Source: Adiantum capillus-veneris (lineage: Eukaryota > Streptophyta > Polypodiopsida > Polypodiales > Pteridaceae). From it: a stretch of DNA of 64,000 nucleotides. Shown here piece by piece: positions 33,603 through 43,174 of the stretch. Both the position numbers and the translations under genes were made by a program. The notes beneath the pieces were generated by a model. It was not told the DNA's origin, ran no database searches, and saw nothing but the letters and a program-made list of their open reading frames with translations. The stretch spans positions 143,415,640-143,479,639 of the forward strand of contig CM043955.1 in NCBI GenBank assembly GCA_014529385.2, given 5' to 3'. Each line of letters starts with the position of its first letter. Position 1 is the first letter of the stretch.

Positions 33603-35570
33603 TGTCGAGCAATTTGCGGTCTTGCCAGGAAAGCACTGCGCTTATGGCTGTGAGAGTTTGTGAGAGAACTCAACAAAAACTATATGAAGGAGTTAAACCA
33701 TAGATGCCATCAAGACTACGGTTTGGAAAGAAGTGCAATCAAAGAAGACCCACTCTTTCTCTCTTGCACTCACACACACAAAGAAAGAACACAAAAGAGA
33801 ATGTCAAAACAACACAAAGATGAAAACATCAAGGCTATGGTCATATCGTATCATGGGTAGTATAAAAGGGTTAATAGATGGGTTAATGGCATTCAATCTT
33901 GGCTAACCAAATATATATGTTTTGTCTAGTGATGGGGATTAATTGTGTATACAAATCCTCTTGGTTCATAGCAAGATAACTACGCTTACATCAAAAGAAA
34001 AGTTATAGTCTATAAGAGGCAGTATGATGGGATCCGGTAAAAGAAGTATTTCATTGAGCCTTTCTGAGCCAAAGAGAAACACTATACGTTGTTCAAAGTG
34101 TATTTTACGGCTAATCCATACGTTAATTCTAATAGATCATACAGAGTGAAAACGATAGAAATTATCATCATGTGGGTTATTCATCTAGGATAGTATGTGA
34201 GAAATGTAGATATGAGAGAAGTGAAGAGATGAGAAGTTTCCCTCCCAAGCCCTATTCTTGCCTGTAGGCAATAAGAATACTGCGGGGAGATATGTACCTA
34301 TAGCAAAGAGAACCTAGAATTTGTAGAGAGGATGAATTACTAAGAGTAAGAGAGATAGATTTGGTTAAGGAGATGATATTAGATATATATATATGTTGGA
34401 TTAGAGATGAAAAAGAAAATAACAAGAAATCAAGAAAACATCAATGTAGAACACATCTTACTTGACAAACCCTTCGGCACTATTATTGATGGAGAGAGAA
34501 GAAGAGGGGAGAACTCCACTTTGATTGATACGCCAAGTGCAAGACCTTCTTTGATTAGAGTTGATCTTCCAAGGTTAGCTTGTTGCAAGAATGGCTAGTC
34601 TTCTTCTAGGAGAAAGTGTAGGCTTAGGCTTATGTTAATGACTAAGTACAATTTGGCATTACTACTCCCTCCCTCATGAATTCCTCTCATCAATGGCTTG
34701 AATGCTTGAGTTCTTTTCAAGGAAGAAGAGGTCCCCTTTTATAGGTGAAGGAAACCCCCAAGGGTTTACACAAGAAGAGAGGAGCCAGTGTGAACAAAAA
34801 TTGGAAAAGTTAAAAATGAGCTGTCCCTGCATGATGTGGGCAGACTGGGGTCCAGTATTTTGATCATATCTCCTCAACCGTGGCTCCAAATAAAAAAGTA
34901 AAAATATGGACAGAAAATTCAGCTCATTAGCTATGATTTTTATTTTAAAATCGTTTTCCAATTCAGATTGGAACCTTGTGTAAAACAATCATCAAAATAG
35001 GGTCCATTTCTGGCAGCAAAAGTCTTCCTGTGGTCCCCTTAGCTTAGACTTTCATTTGATTCCAAAGGACACCTCATGCCATATGAAAGCATGAAATTGC
35101 TCCTTGACAAATTTTTGTAATCATGCTTGCAATAATGCATTAAAATAAGTGTATCTTTGAAATCATGCCACCTAGTGTCCCACTAGGATTTGATTCCCCC
35201 CTAGTAGCTATTTAAAAAGAAATATAAGAAAAATATGAAAAATACATAGAATATATATATATATTGGTGTTTACCCTAGATATAGGATCTAGCTAGGGTG
35301 TGAGATGATAATGAGATAGTAGAAATAAAGAATCAATGCTTTTTGCCCCAAGTTAAAGAGACGGAGCTATTGATGCTTTTCCCATAGTATTTTCTGATGG
35401 TAAAGTAAGAATAGGTTACCCTTGAGAAAAATAATAGGATGAGATAGAAGGCTTATTATTATACTTTAATATGCATATGTACATTATAGGAAATATAATT
35501 ATGTATCTAAAAACTTACAAGATAACTCTTGTAGCATGCGTTCCCACTATGTACGTGTCACAGCATGACA
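33603..35570 (-). repeat. 3' LTR of the TR-GAG-like element
   Basis: Nearly identical to 57210-59173. In the element's sense it starts TGTCATGCTGTGACACG at 35570 and ends GCTCGACA at 33603. It holds a (TA)n run at about 34382-34395 (longer in the other LTR) and a segment (about 34790-35100) related to part of the Tat LTR. Confidence 0.95.
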
Positions 35571-36248
35571 TCCACCCCCTCTAAACCTGCACATCCTCCG
35601 GCATGTGCTAGCCTCATGGAAACTTGTGAAAGAAATTGTATCCCCTGTCATCCCATGACCTCCTCCAGGATCATATGGGTAACTCAAAAACTTGTATTGT
35701 ACTAAGCATTGAGATTCTCTGCATCTTTTAATTCCTCTCGGATCAGAAGGAATGGTTATATACATCTGTCTCCAAAACATCTGTAACAAATCTCCATTAT
35801 GCGCAAAATCTTCATGACAAAGAGACATAAGTTCCTCATCCTCCTCTTCAAAAAACACTTCCAGGCTTCGTGTAATATACTCGAAAGATTTTTGAAACTG
35901 CACTTCAACCTTCTCACCAACCTCCAAATCCATATGTACCTCTTTCGCATAGAAGTCTGAATCTGCATCTTCATTCTCAAAAGAATCCTCTAGATAGCCT
36001 TTCTCAACATCGAGAGAAACCTCAAAAATATGCATGGTAAACCTCTCATCAATTCTCTCACCTTTTACCAAATACCTCTCCAGCTTTACATCATAAAACT
36101 TTGCATACCCCTCAAATATGGTGTCTAATTCCCTTTCCAAATCATCCCGGTAGGTATGCTCCCGGTCACTTGTAACCGACTGCTCAAAAACCTCCTTGGA
36201 GTTAGTCTCTGACACAATCTCTTCACCCCTTCTTCCTTTTTGACCCAT
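35547..36248 (-). CDS. Acidic ORF of unknown function, 3' end of the TR-GAG-like element
   Basis: The frame is open for 233 codons and runs through the PPT into the first bases of the LTR. It is strongly acidic (for example VFFEEEDEELMSLCHEDF) with repeated Phe/Tyr, and ends with a Gly/Arg/Cys-rich tail (YDPGGGHGMTGD, CRRMCRFRGGGCH) encoded largely by the purine tract. I recognise no domain; no zinc knuckle, protease or RT motif is present. It follows the 36300-36998 frame on the same strand with one stop between them (36298-36300), so the two may once have been one reading frame. It could be the C-terminal part of the gag-like protein or a captured host segment. Confidence 0.5.
   Translation of the reverse strand: MGQKGRRGEEIVSETNSKEVFEQSVTSDREHTYRDDLERELDTIFEGYAKFYDVKLERYLVKGERIDERFTMHIFEVSLDVEKGYLEDSFENEDADSDFYAKEVHMDLEVGEKVEVQFQKSFEYITRSLEVFFEEEDEELMSLCHEDFAHNGDLLQMFWRQMYITIPSDPRGIKRCRESQCLVQYKFLSYPYDPGGGHGMTGDTISFTSFHEASTCRRMCRFRGGGCHAVTRT
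35571..35583 (-). other. Polypurine tract of the TR-GAG-like element
   Basis: The minus strand reads TTTAGAGGGGGTGGA directly before the LTR start TGTCATGC. This fixes the element's orientation as minus. Confidence 0.88.
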
Positions 36249-36299
36249 CCCTAAATTATCTTCAACTGAATCATGTCTCCACTCATCTAGGGAGAACCC

Positions 36300-36998
36300 T
36301 TATTCATTACATGACTCTGGTGTCAGCATAGAGCTAGCATCCTCTTCTTTCTTCAAGGCATCACCATGTATACCCTTCCTATCCATAGCAGATAGATGCT
36401 CACAAACCTGCTTGCAATTTATACCCTGTGACACAAGGCCTAAATCCCTTTTATGCCTTAGATATTGTTTGCATACCTGCAGGCAACCGAAATTCTTAAA
36501 ACCCTGTATAGTAGGCACTTTATGGCAACCCATATCCGAAGAGGTTTCTTGCTCTTCTACTCTATCCTCTGATGTCACTTCAACCTGTATAGCATTCCCA
36601 AACATTTCTCTATCTTTGATTTGTGAATCTTGAAGATTCATAGCTTCATCCACAGAACCCCAATCCTCATGCAGAGAATCTGCATCTATCATTCTTGCAA
36701 ACACGACTTCAAAAATGTCATCATCACGAATAGGCAATCCAAAATCACCTGTTGAAGACTCCAAACTTTGCATAACACCTTCCTCTACCATGGAATTGTG
36801 AAAGCTTGCTGCATCTAGCTTTAAATAAGGCACAATTTCATGATTCATCTGCTTCACATATGCTACCCCATATATACAAGACATACATATTACTCTGTCA
36901 ATGCACTCCTCTTCTTCCACCTCGTCTAGCTGAGGTACTTCACAATCCGCAATGCTACTAGCAGCGCTATACTCACAAAGGAAGAGATTTTCAGTCAC
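36300..36998 (-). pseudogene. Acidic gag-like continuation, internal part of the TR-GAG-like element
   Basis: A 232-codon minus-strand open frame beginning with a GTG, not an ATG, so the start is arbitrary. Rich in Asp/Glu, Cys and Met (DEVEEEECIDRVICMSC; FEVVFARMIDADSLHEDW). Its upstream end is the insertion point of the Tat array: joining across the 4-bp target duplication brings in the 56527 frame, but in a different phase, with a stop soon after the junction. No domain recognised. Confidence 0.45.
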
Positions 36999-37046
36999 CC
37001 CCTCTAAATCAGCACTTCGCAGCTAGGCATATCCATTTGTGTAGTA

Positions 37047-37050
37047 CCAC
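37047..37050. repeat. Target-site duplication of the Tat array, left copy
   Basis: CCAC immediately left of the first Tat LTR, repeated immediately right of the third LTR (56262-56265). A 5-bp reading, ACCAC, is possible if the terminal A of the LTR is counted as target. Confidence 0.8.
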
Positions 37051-37899
37051 TAATAGCCGTTTTTTGGCTCTTTGTAATTGCCACAGTGAGTTACCTCACC
37101 CTACCAAAATCACCCAAACACTGTGGCTATCCCTACCATTTCACTGTACATAGGCGTGCGTGAGTCACAGGACTTTTCCCATATCTTCTTAAAAAACCCT
37201 CAATTAGCTAGTCATTGGGCTAGTTGAGCCAAAAAAATAAAAAATATAAGTATATTATGGCCCATGCGTATGTAAATATTTCTTTGTATATAGGGCCTAA
37301 ATAAAAGATTTTTCCATAATTATTTTGGTATTTATTTAAAATTTCTACCTAGGTGTGTGTTATTTATGCTCTGTACATTGCCTCACCATTACCACAATTT
37401 TTCTTACCATTTTTCATACTCTTTATTCCATATAGAAATATTTTCATGTAAGCTTCTCTTATATTTGGTGTAACTCCACCCCAACAAAAATCCAAAAAAA
37501 CTAGTTTTATTTATGTGTATATTTTTTCACTATTGTGATTTTTCCCTTCCTACATCTATTTTGTTTTTTTTTCTAAAAACTTAGAACACCAAGAATATTT
37601 ATCTTTTTATGGTAGCCTCATAATGAGAGAGATTTCTTTTGACCCCTTTATATATTTTTCCACTTATATTATTTATATTTGACATGTACATATTTTTTAG
37701 ACCCCTCAATATTTGATTTTCTTAGTTGTACTATTCACTTATATCATAATCTCAACAATATCTTCAATTATAGACCTACCAAATAAGGTCAACGGTAGGT
37801 GGCATGCATACATGCACTATGGAGGGCTCACTCTTGGAGGTATTCAAAAGAATCATCCAAAGAAGGACCCCACAAGGACCTTGTGCAGTGGAAAAAAAC

Positions 37900-38080
37900 G
37901 GTCGGTTTTGCTGAATTTGTAAAGTTCACTTGCTCTCGGAATTTGAAAAGGTGATACAAACAAAAGTTGTAGCTCGTGGGCTGAACTTTTGCCTCAAATT
38001 TTTTCATATTTTTTTGAGCTACGAGCTGTGAGCTATGATTTTATTAGTGGACCCCAGTTTTCCCATGTTATGCAGCCACA
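37900..38080 (+). other. LTR module shared with the unrelated TR-GAG-like LTR
   Basis: The block with 'gtagctcgtgggctgaac', 'tttttgagctacgagc' and 'tgtgagctatgattttat' then 'ggaccccagt' and 'atgcag' has a recognisable counterpart, in the same sense, in the TR-GAG-like LTRs (minus strand of about 34800-34990 and 58415-58610). The copies at 46200-46360, 54500-54670, 10340-10510 and (minus) 21860-22035 belong to the Tat LTR itself. AGCTCGT and ACGAGCT inside it can pair as a stem. Confidence 0.65.
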
Positions 38081-39402
38081 CTCTCTCTTCCACTTTATCA
38101 TTTTCCTCTTTCACATACACTTCTCCACTCATCATCCCCACCTCTCTGCACCCTACTCACCTTCTCCTCAACCTTGAAGAATAAGAGAAACCATGGTGAA
38201 CTCATACCTCCCACACACAATTCCATTCCAAAATTGACCACCTAGTCTCATTTTTCCTCCTCCAAATTACCCATATCTTTCAAAAAAACCACAAAATTCA
38301 GCCTCTTCTCTTAAAAGACAGTATCATGGTGGTTGATTACTCAGCTTCAATTACCTTGTCTCTCAAGGAAGGTCAAGAGTGGAGAAAAAATGTACCGTCA
38401 AAGCTAGTGGACCGTCAACAAGCGTCAAAATTGGCCCTACTCAAGACACTTGGAGCATCAACCTTGTAAGAAATCCACCTTTTCTTACCTCTTAAGAGTT
38501 TTTCTTCCTTATTTGTATCCTACATGGATACTCCCATTGTAAATATCCAATTCCATTTGTAAATTAATACTAACTCTACTAACACTAACCCACTATGAAA
38601 AGTCCTATCACCTCCATTTCTCTCCTCTCTCTTTCCCTACCAACTTCTTGATAATTCCAAGCAAAAGAAATTAGATAAATTGCTGAAAATCTAACCCAAC
38701 CATGGTTAGAGGAGTAACCCTAGCCTTCAAGATTGCCATAAAAGGAGGGTGTAGCTAGCATAAAAAGGGGGAGCCATAAGCAAGAGCACTATGCTATAGC
38801 TTGAGAAGCCAAGCTCAACCTCTCTAGAAGGAGCTCTTGAGTGGAAGCTCATGGTCTTATGCATGTGCATGTGTTGTAATAGGGGATTAGCAAGGGAACT
38901 CTATGCCATTGTAAGAGAGAGAGTGATCATTGAATTGAGATTAGGAAATCTATCATTTCTCCTACTAGTGTAAGCCCAACATTTGCTGAATGAAGGAGGG
39001 TGGATTTGGACTAAGCTTGGATACTTTGTCTCCCTTCCAACGTAAAGTAATGGACAACAATGATGCGTAAGTGTCTTGGTGTTTTTTGTTAAGTTCTTGA
39101 TAGCTTGTCTCTGGTGTTGTCATCAATCTAGCCATAAATCCCACATACTGTAAGAGGGCGACAGGGTGGAGAGGACTCCCCTGGCCTTAAGACAGTGATT
39201 GGGGTGGCTTTTCTTGTGATGTGTTGTGGTGAAAATTACGCAAGCTATGTTGAACAAATACTAATCTCACTTTGATTTGTCATGACAGATTTGTAAGAAG
39301 GTATTAATGCAACAAGCACCCCCTCCCCCTTTCTCTCTCTTTCTTAAATATATAGTTGTGTTTGCTTGATCATTGCCGATACGTTTCAAAGCAGCCCGAG
39401 CA

Positions 39403-39405
<3 letters not shown>

Positions 39406-39485
<80 letters not shown>
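39406..39485. repeat. (CT)n microsatellite in Tat LTR 1
   Basis: About 40 CT units. Equivalent runs are at 47697-47801 (about 52) and 56008-56085 (about 39, one interruption). Confidence 0.97.
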
Positions 39486-39486
<1 letters not shown>

Positions 39487-39660
39487 ACGCGTCCTAGTTC
39501 GCATCCAAAACTAGGTGGTGCCCCAAATTTGTGTAGGGTTAGGTTGCGGGTTTGTGTGTGTTTGTTGTTTTTTTCCAACCCCAACCCAATTGAGCAACAC
39601 GGGAGCCTTGAAGGGTGTCTAGAGGTTGCTCTTCTTGTTGCCCGCCCCAGACCGCTTCAA

Positions 39661-39677
39661 ATTGGTGCCCCGACGGA
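39661..39677 (+). other. Primer-binding site of Tat unit 1
   Basis: TTGGTGCCCCGACGGAG begins two bases after the LTR end. It has the TGG start expected of a site pairing with a tRNA CCA end. I do not assign the tRNA. Unit 2 has one C-to-T change here. Confidence 0.8.
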
Positions 39678-39734
39678 GGAACGACTTGTGTATTTTTGTG
39701 TAGAATCAACCTTTAGCATAGTCAAGTAGTTTAC

Positions 39735-39947
39735 ATGAATCACAAAAATTTGTATGATCCCTTCATTCCCATTGCAAGGCAAAAGGTACACATAATTGTT
39801 AGTACTAAGTTGCAATTTCAACGTGTCATTCGTAGAATTTTAGGTCCTCTTAGGTTGGCGGAGATAAACGCTTCAGTAAATCCTTTTATTTTGCCTCTCA
39901 TTAGGTACGACCTTAGTTTGGACGTCTATATTTTTGTTTTGTTTTAA
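39735..39947 (+). CDS. Leader small ORF a, Tat unit 1
   Basis: A 70-codon ATG-started frame between PBS and gag. Its last ~55 residues align without gaps to the following small ORF b, at roughly 45% identity by eye, sharing FQ, EI-x-AS-x-NP, ILPLI-x-Y and DV-x-IF. No domain, signal peptide or zinc motif is recognised; it is basic and rich in Ile/Val/Leu. Tat and Ogre elements can carry an extra ORF ahead of gag, but I do not recognise this family. In unit 2 the same ORF is cut after 57 codons by a TAC-to-TAG change. Confidence 0.5.
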   Translation: MNHKNLYDPFIPIARQKVHIIVSTKLQFQRVIRRILGPLRLAEINASVNPFILPLIRYDLSLDVYIFVLF

Positions 39948-39968
39948 GCATTAGGTCATGCATAGACC

Positions 39969-40187
39969 ATGGATAATGGCCCAGGAATAGAGGTTTTCCC
40001 CTTCCATTTCACTCCACACATTAGAATAAACATTGCAATTAGTAGGAAAATCCATTTTCAACAACGTATGGTGTTCATGTTTGGTGCCCAAAGAGTAGGA
40101 GAAATTCTCGCATCACCAAACCCTGTCATCCTACCTCTTATTGATTATCATAGGTCGTTTGATGTGAATATCTTTATTTTGTTGTAG
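39969..40187 (+). CDS. Leader small ORF b, Tat unit 1
   Basis: A 72-codon ATG-started frame 21 nt after ORF a, and a paralogue of it (shared FQ, GxxR, EILASPNP, VILPLIDY). The peptide is identical in unit 2 (48287-48505), where ORF a is truncated. Gag starts 84 nt downstream. The tandem paralogy argues for an internal duplication of a real coding module. Function unknown. Confidence 0.55.
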   Translation: MDNGPGIEVFPFHFTPHIRINIAISRKIHFQQRMVFMFGAQRVGEILASPNPVILPLIDYHRSFDVNIFILL

Positions 40188-40271
40188 AATAGATTGCAAG
40201 CTAGATACATTATTGTGTAAATCTTTTTAATAAAGAAAAACAAAAACGGATGTCACTTTGAAATCAATTCA

Positions 40272-43115
40272 ATGGAAAGCCAACGCCAAATGTCTGGGTA
40301 TCCTCTTTTCTTTGGAGAGCCTGGGGAGGATGCTGAATTATTTTTAGCGAATTTCAAGATGTCTTGCCGTATCAAGAGGATAATAACTGATCAAGAACGT
40401 GTAGAAATGTTTGAGGTGGTCCTTAGGAAAGATGCTAGCACTTGGTTTGACTCTTTGCCTGCAGAAGTTAAGGGGAATTACACAGAAGTTTTGAATCATT
40501 TCAAGAAATACTTCTTTGATCCCCAAAACACTCAAAAATTATGGCAAGACATTGTTTCTCATAAGCAAAAAGACTTAGATGACTACTACTTGTACAAGCA
40601 AGAGTTTCTACGTCTTTGGGCTCTATGGATACGAAATGTTGCTAACCCTGGTGATGGTGCAGAATTTCTAAAGAAGGAGAGGTTCATAGCCGGACTCTTT
40701 CCTGACCTTAAGGTAAAAGTTGAGGCGGGTGCACCTGCCACCTTTGATGCAGCTGAAACTAGGGCTGCTGAGAAATATAGGAAACTCAAGTGCTTAAGGG
40801 GAGAGGTTCCAATAGAAGGTCTTAGACCCAAAGGTAAGTCACAAGAATCAACATCAAGGGAGCTTCCTGAGGTAATGGAGGAAGTAATTGAGAAGTTAAA
40901 CGAATCTTTAAGCAGCCTGTCAATTCACCTTGCACAAGCTGTAGGTCCAAAGGGACAAGCAAAGAAGTCTGAAGAGCGAGATCCACGACCTAGGAGAGTC
41001 TTGCAATGTTGGAATTGCGGAGAGTCTGGACATGGGATGTATAATTGTCCTTGGCCCCGTGGGGAGCCAGGGAGACCTAACTTGAATTACCCAGTGATGA
41101 ATGTAGGTGAAGGAACTGGTCAACAACCAAGGCTTCTACAAAGACCAAATGGACCAAGACCACCTCCACAAGGGGTAGAAGGAGTTCCACCTTTGCCAGA
41201 TCCAAATGTGCATGTGGTAGAGGTGACAAACTCAAATGAGGTTGACATGGAAGCAAATGGCATTAAGCGTGGCCGAGGAAAAGGTAAAGAGAAAGAGGGT
41301 GTCCCATCACAGAGTGACCATGGACAAGGCAAGAAGGCAAAGGAGACCAAGGAAGCTAAGAGGACTCGACGTCGTATCAATCTCCAAGACTTCCCTCTTG
41401 GACATGGTATGGCTCCATACAACCTGTTGGAAGACATGCGAGGTAAGGGTCCTGATATCTCATGTCCTCAGTTTCTTGCATTATGCCCACAAGTTAGGAG
41501 GGATTTAACAAAGGCAGTTAGCACTAGGAGAAAGGTAAAGGAGAGTTTTCCTGTTGTAAAAATTGCACATGCTGAAATGAACGAGGATATTACACCTATG
41601 CTAGATTGTTACATAAAAGGAAGATTGGTTAGGAAAGGTCTAGTGGATGGGGGTGCACAAATTTGCATCATGACAGAAGGGCTCATGCAAAGACTAGGCA
41701 TGCACATCCATGAGACACCTGAAATCAAAGTAAAAATGGCAAACAATAGCAAGGCTAGGTGCGTAGGCATTTGTAAAAATGTTTTTGTGGAGGCCTTTGG
41801 CATTAAGAAGGCAGTGGATTTCTATGTCATGTCTACCAAGGGAAATGGTTACCCATTTATCCTAGGAAGACCATGGCTAATGAAAATGCGAGCTTTGCAG
41901 GATTGGGAGAGTAGAAAGCTAATTTGCAGGAATGACAATCACAAGAAGGTTGTCTTTGACATGAAGGAGCAACGCCAAGAGGAGCTCCATGAAGAATCAT
42001 CTCAAAGTGAGACGGAAGAAGGTTGGACCGATAGCACTTCAGAAGAAGAAAGTAGCGGCAGCATTACTGAAGAGGAGTCTTCCATCGAAATCATGGGGGT
42101 AAGGTTTAAGCCAAGCAACCAAGAGACCTCTTGTCAAGGCTTGGAGGAGGTAGGTCCTCAAGAGAATGAAGGTGTTCAAGATGAAGGGATGCTGGAAGGT
42201 ATTCTATCAACAACACTTACAAAGGATGAAAGAGAGGAGTTCAAATGTGTGCTAAGGAAATTTCCTAGGATTTTTGCTAAAGACTACACCGATGTGCATG
42301 GAGTAGATGCTGTTCAACACAAAATTGAGTTGAAGCCAGAGGCCACACCTAAGGCTCAGAAGCTACGAAGGCTAGGAGTCATCAAGGAGCAGGCTTTACT
42401 CAAGGAGGTAAGAAAGCTTCTAGCAGCAGGTTTCATTTATCCAGTGGAGAATTCAGAGTGGGTCTCTCCCGTTGTTGTCACTCCTAAGAAAAATGGCAAG
42501 TGGAGGGTGTGTGTGGATTATCGTCCACTTAATGAGGCAACAAAAAGAGATCACTTTCCCCTCCCATTTCAGGATGAGATACTAAATGAGGTAGCTGGTC
42601 ATGAGAAGTACACTGTGTGTGATGGCTACTCAGGCTACTTTCAAATAGGTATCGCATTGGAAGATCAATTGAAAACAACCTTTATCACTCCTTGGGGTTG
42701 TTATTCTTTTAGAGTCATGCCATTTGGTCTGACAAATGCTCCTGCAACATTCCAACGTTTCATGAACATGGTGTTTCAAGCATTTTTTGGAAAGTCAATT
42801 AGGGTGTTCATTGATGATTTCTGCATTTATAGCTCAAAATCATTGCATCTACAAAGGGTAGAAGAAGGTTTAAAGAAGCTCTATGACATGGGAGGTCAAA
42901 TCAACCCCGACAAGTGCCATATAGGTGAGGATGAAGTGATCTTGCTCGGTCACAAGGTTTCCTATAAAGGCATTGAGGTGGATCCTTCAAAGGCAAAGGC
43001 TCTTATTGAGCTCCCATCACCAAAGAGTCTTAAGGAGGTCATCTATTTCATTCAAAACGTGAAGTATATGTCACGCTTTATTCACTTAGCTTCGGAGTTG
43101 CTTCATCCTTTGTAA
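40272..43115 (+). CDS. Tat gag-protease-reverse transcriptase polyprotein, unit 1
   Basis: A 947-codon frame. Residues ~20-150: capsid-like gag (AELFLANFKMSCRIKR; STWFDSLP). Residues 246-259: CCHC zinc knuckle C-x2-C-x4-H-x4-C. Residues ~457-465: protease site LVDGGAQI (Asp459), the DGG form common in Tat elements, followed by GYPFILGRPWL. Residues ~725-900: reverse transcriptase with Asp784 in CDGYSGYF and the FIDD box at 846-849. A Glu/Ser-rich spacer lies between protease and RT. The frame ends at a TAA that replaces a CAA present in unit 2. The ATG at 40272 is the first after the leader ORFs and is shared by both units. RNase H and integrase follow in the -1 frame. Confidence 0.93.
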   Translation: MESQRQMSGYPLFFGEPGEDAELFLANFKMSCRIKRIITDQERVEMFEVVLRKDASTWFDSLPAEVKGNYTEVLNHFKKYFFDPQNTQKLWQDIVSHKQKDLDDYYLYKQEFLRLWALWIRNVANPGDGAEFLKKERFIAGLFPDLKVKVEAGAPATFDAAETRAAEKYRKLKCLRGEVPIEGLRPKGKSQESTSRELPEVMEEVIEKLNESLSSLSIHLAQAVGPKGQAKKSEERDPRPRRVLQCWNCGESGHGMYNCPWPRGEPGRPNLNYPVMNVGEGTGQQPRLLQRPNGPRPPPQGVEGVPPLPDPNVHVVEVTNSNEVDMEANGIKRGRGKGKEKEGVPSQSDHGQGKKAKETKEAKRTRRRINLQDFPLGHGMAPYNLLEDMRGKGPDISCPQFLALCPQVRRDLTKAVSTRRKVKESFPVVKIAHAEMNEDITPMLDCYIKGRLVRKGLVDGGAQICIMTEGLMQRLGMHIHETPEIKVKMANNSKARCVGICKNVFVEAFGIKKAVDFYVMSTKGNGYPFILGRPWLMKMRALQDWESRKLICRNDNHKKVVFDMKEQRQEELHEESSQSETEEGWTDSTSEEESSGSITEEESSIEIMGVRFKPSNQETSCQGLEEVGPQENEGVQDEGMLEGILSTTLTKDEREEFKCVLRKFPRIFAKDYTDVHGVDAVQHKIELKPEATPKAQKLRRLGVIKEQALLKEVRKLLAAGFIYPVENSEWVSPVVVTPKKNGKWRVCVDYRPLNEATKRDHFPLPFQDEILNEVAGHEKYTVCDGYSGYFQIGIALEDQLKTTFITPWGCYSFRVMPFGLTNAPATFQRFMNMVFQAFFGKSIRVFIDDFCIYSSKSLHLQRVEEGLKKLYDMGGQINPDKCHIGEDEVILLGHKVSYKGIEVDPSKAKALIELPSPKSLKEVIYFIQNVKYMSRFIHLASELLHPL

Positions 43116-43174
43116 AAGTTGACACAACAAGTAGAATTTGCATGGTCTGATGAGCGAGAAAGTTTAGATCCTAC

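Larger units (their letters stand above)
37051..39659 (+). repeat. Tat LTR 1
   Basis: Starts TAATAGCCG (TGATAGCCG in the other two, one substitution) and ends GACCGCTTCA. It includes (CT)n at about 39406-39485 and lacks a ~14-bp stretch near 38150 present in LTRs 2 and 3. A TATA-like CCATAAAAGGAGG is at about 38737. Frames inside it are not genes. Confidence 0.96.

Noticed and set aside
34674-34988. 104-codon frame in both TR-GAG-like LTRs (also 58291-58605)
   Set aside because: It is present twice only because LTRs are duplicated; no domain, and it overlaps the shared LTR module.
37713-37922. A ~69-codon frame repeated in every Tat LTR (also 10138, 45995, 54301 and 22028 minus)
   Set aside because: It lacks an ATG, lies in the LTR, and between subfamilies shows many amino-acid changes. 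DNA homology of the LTR explains its recurrence.
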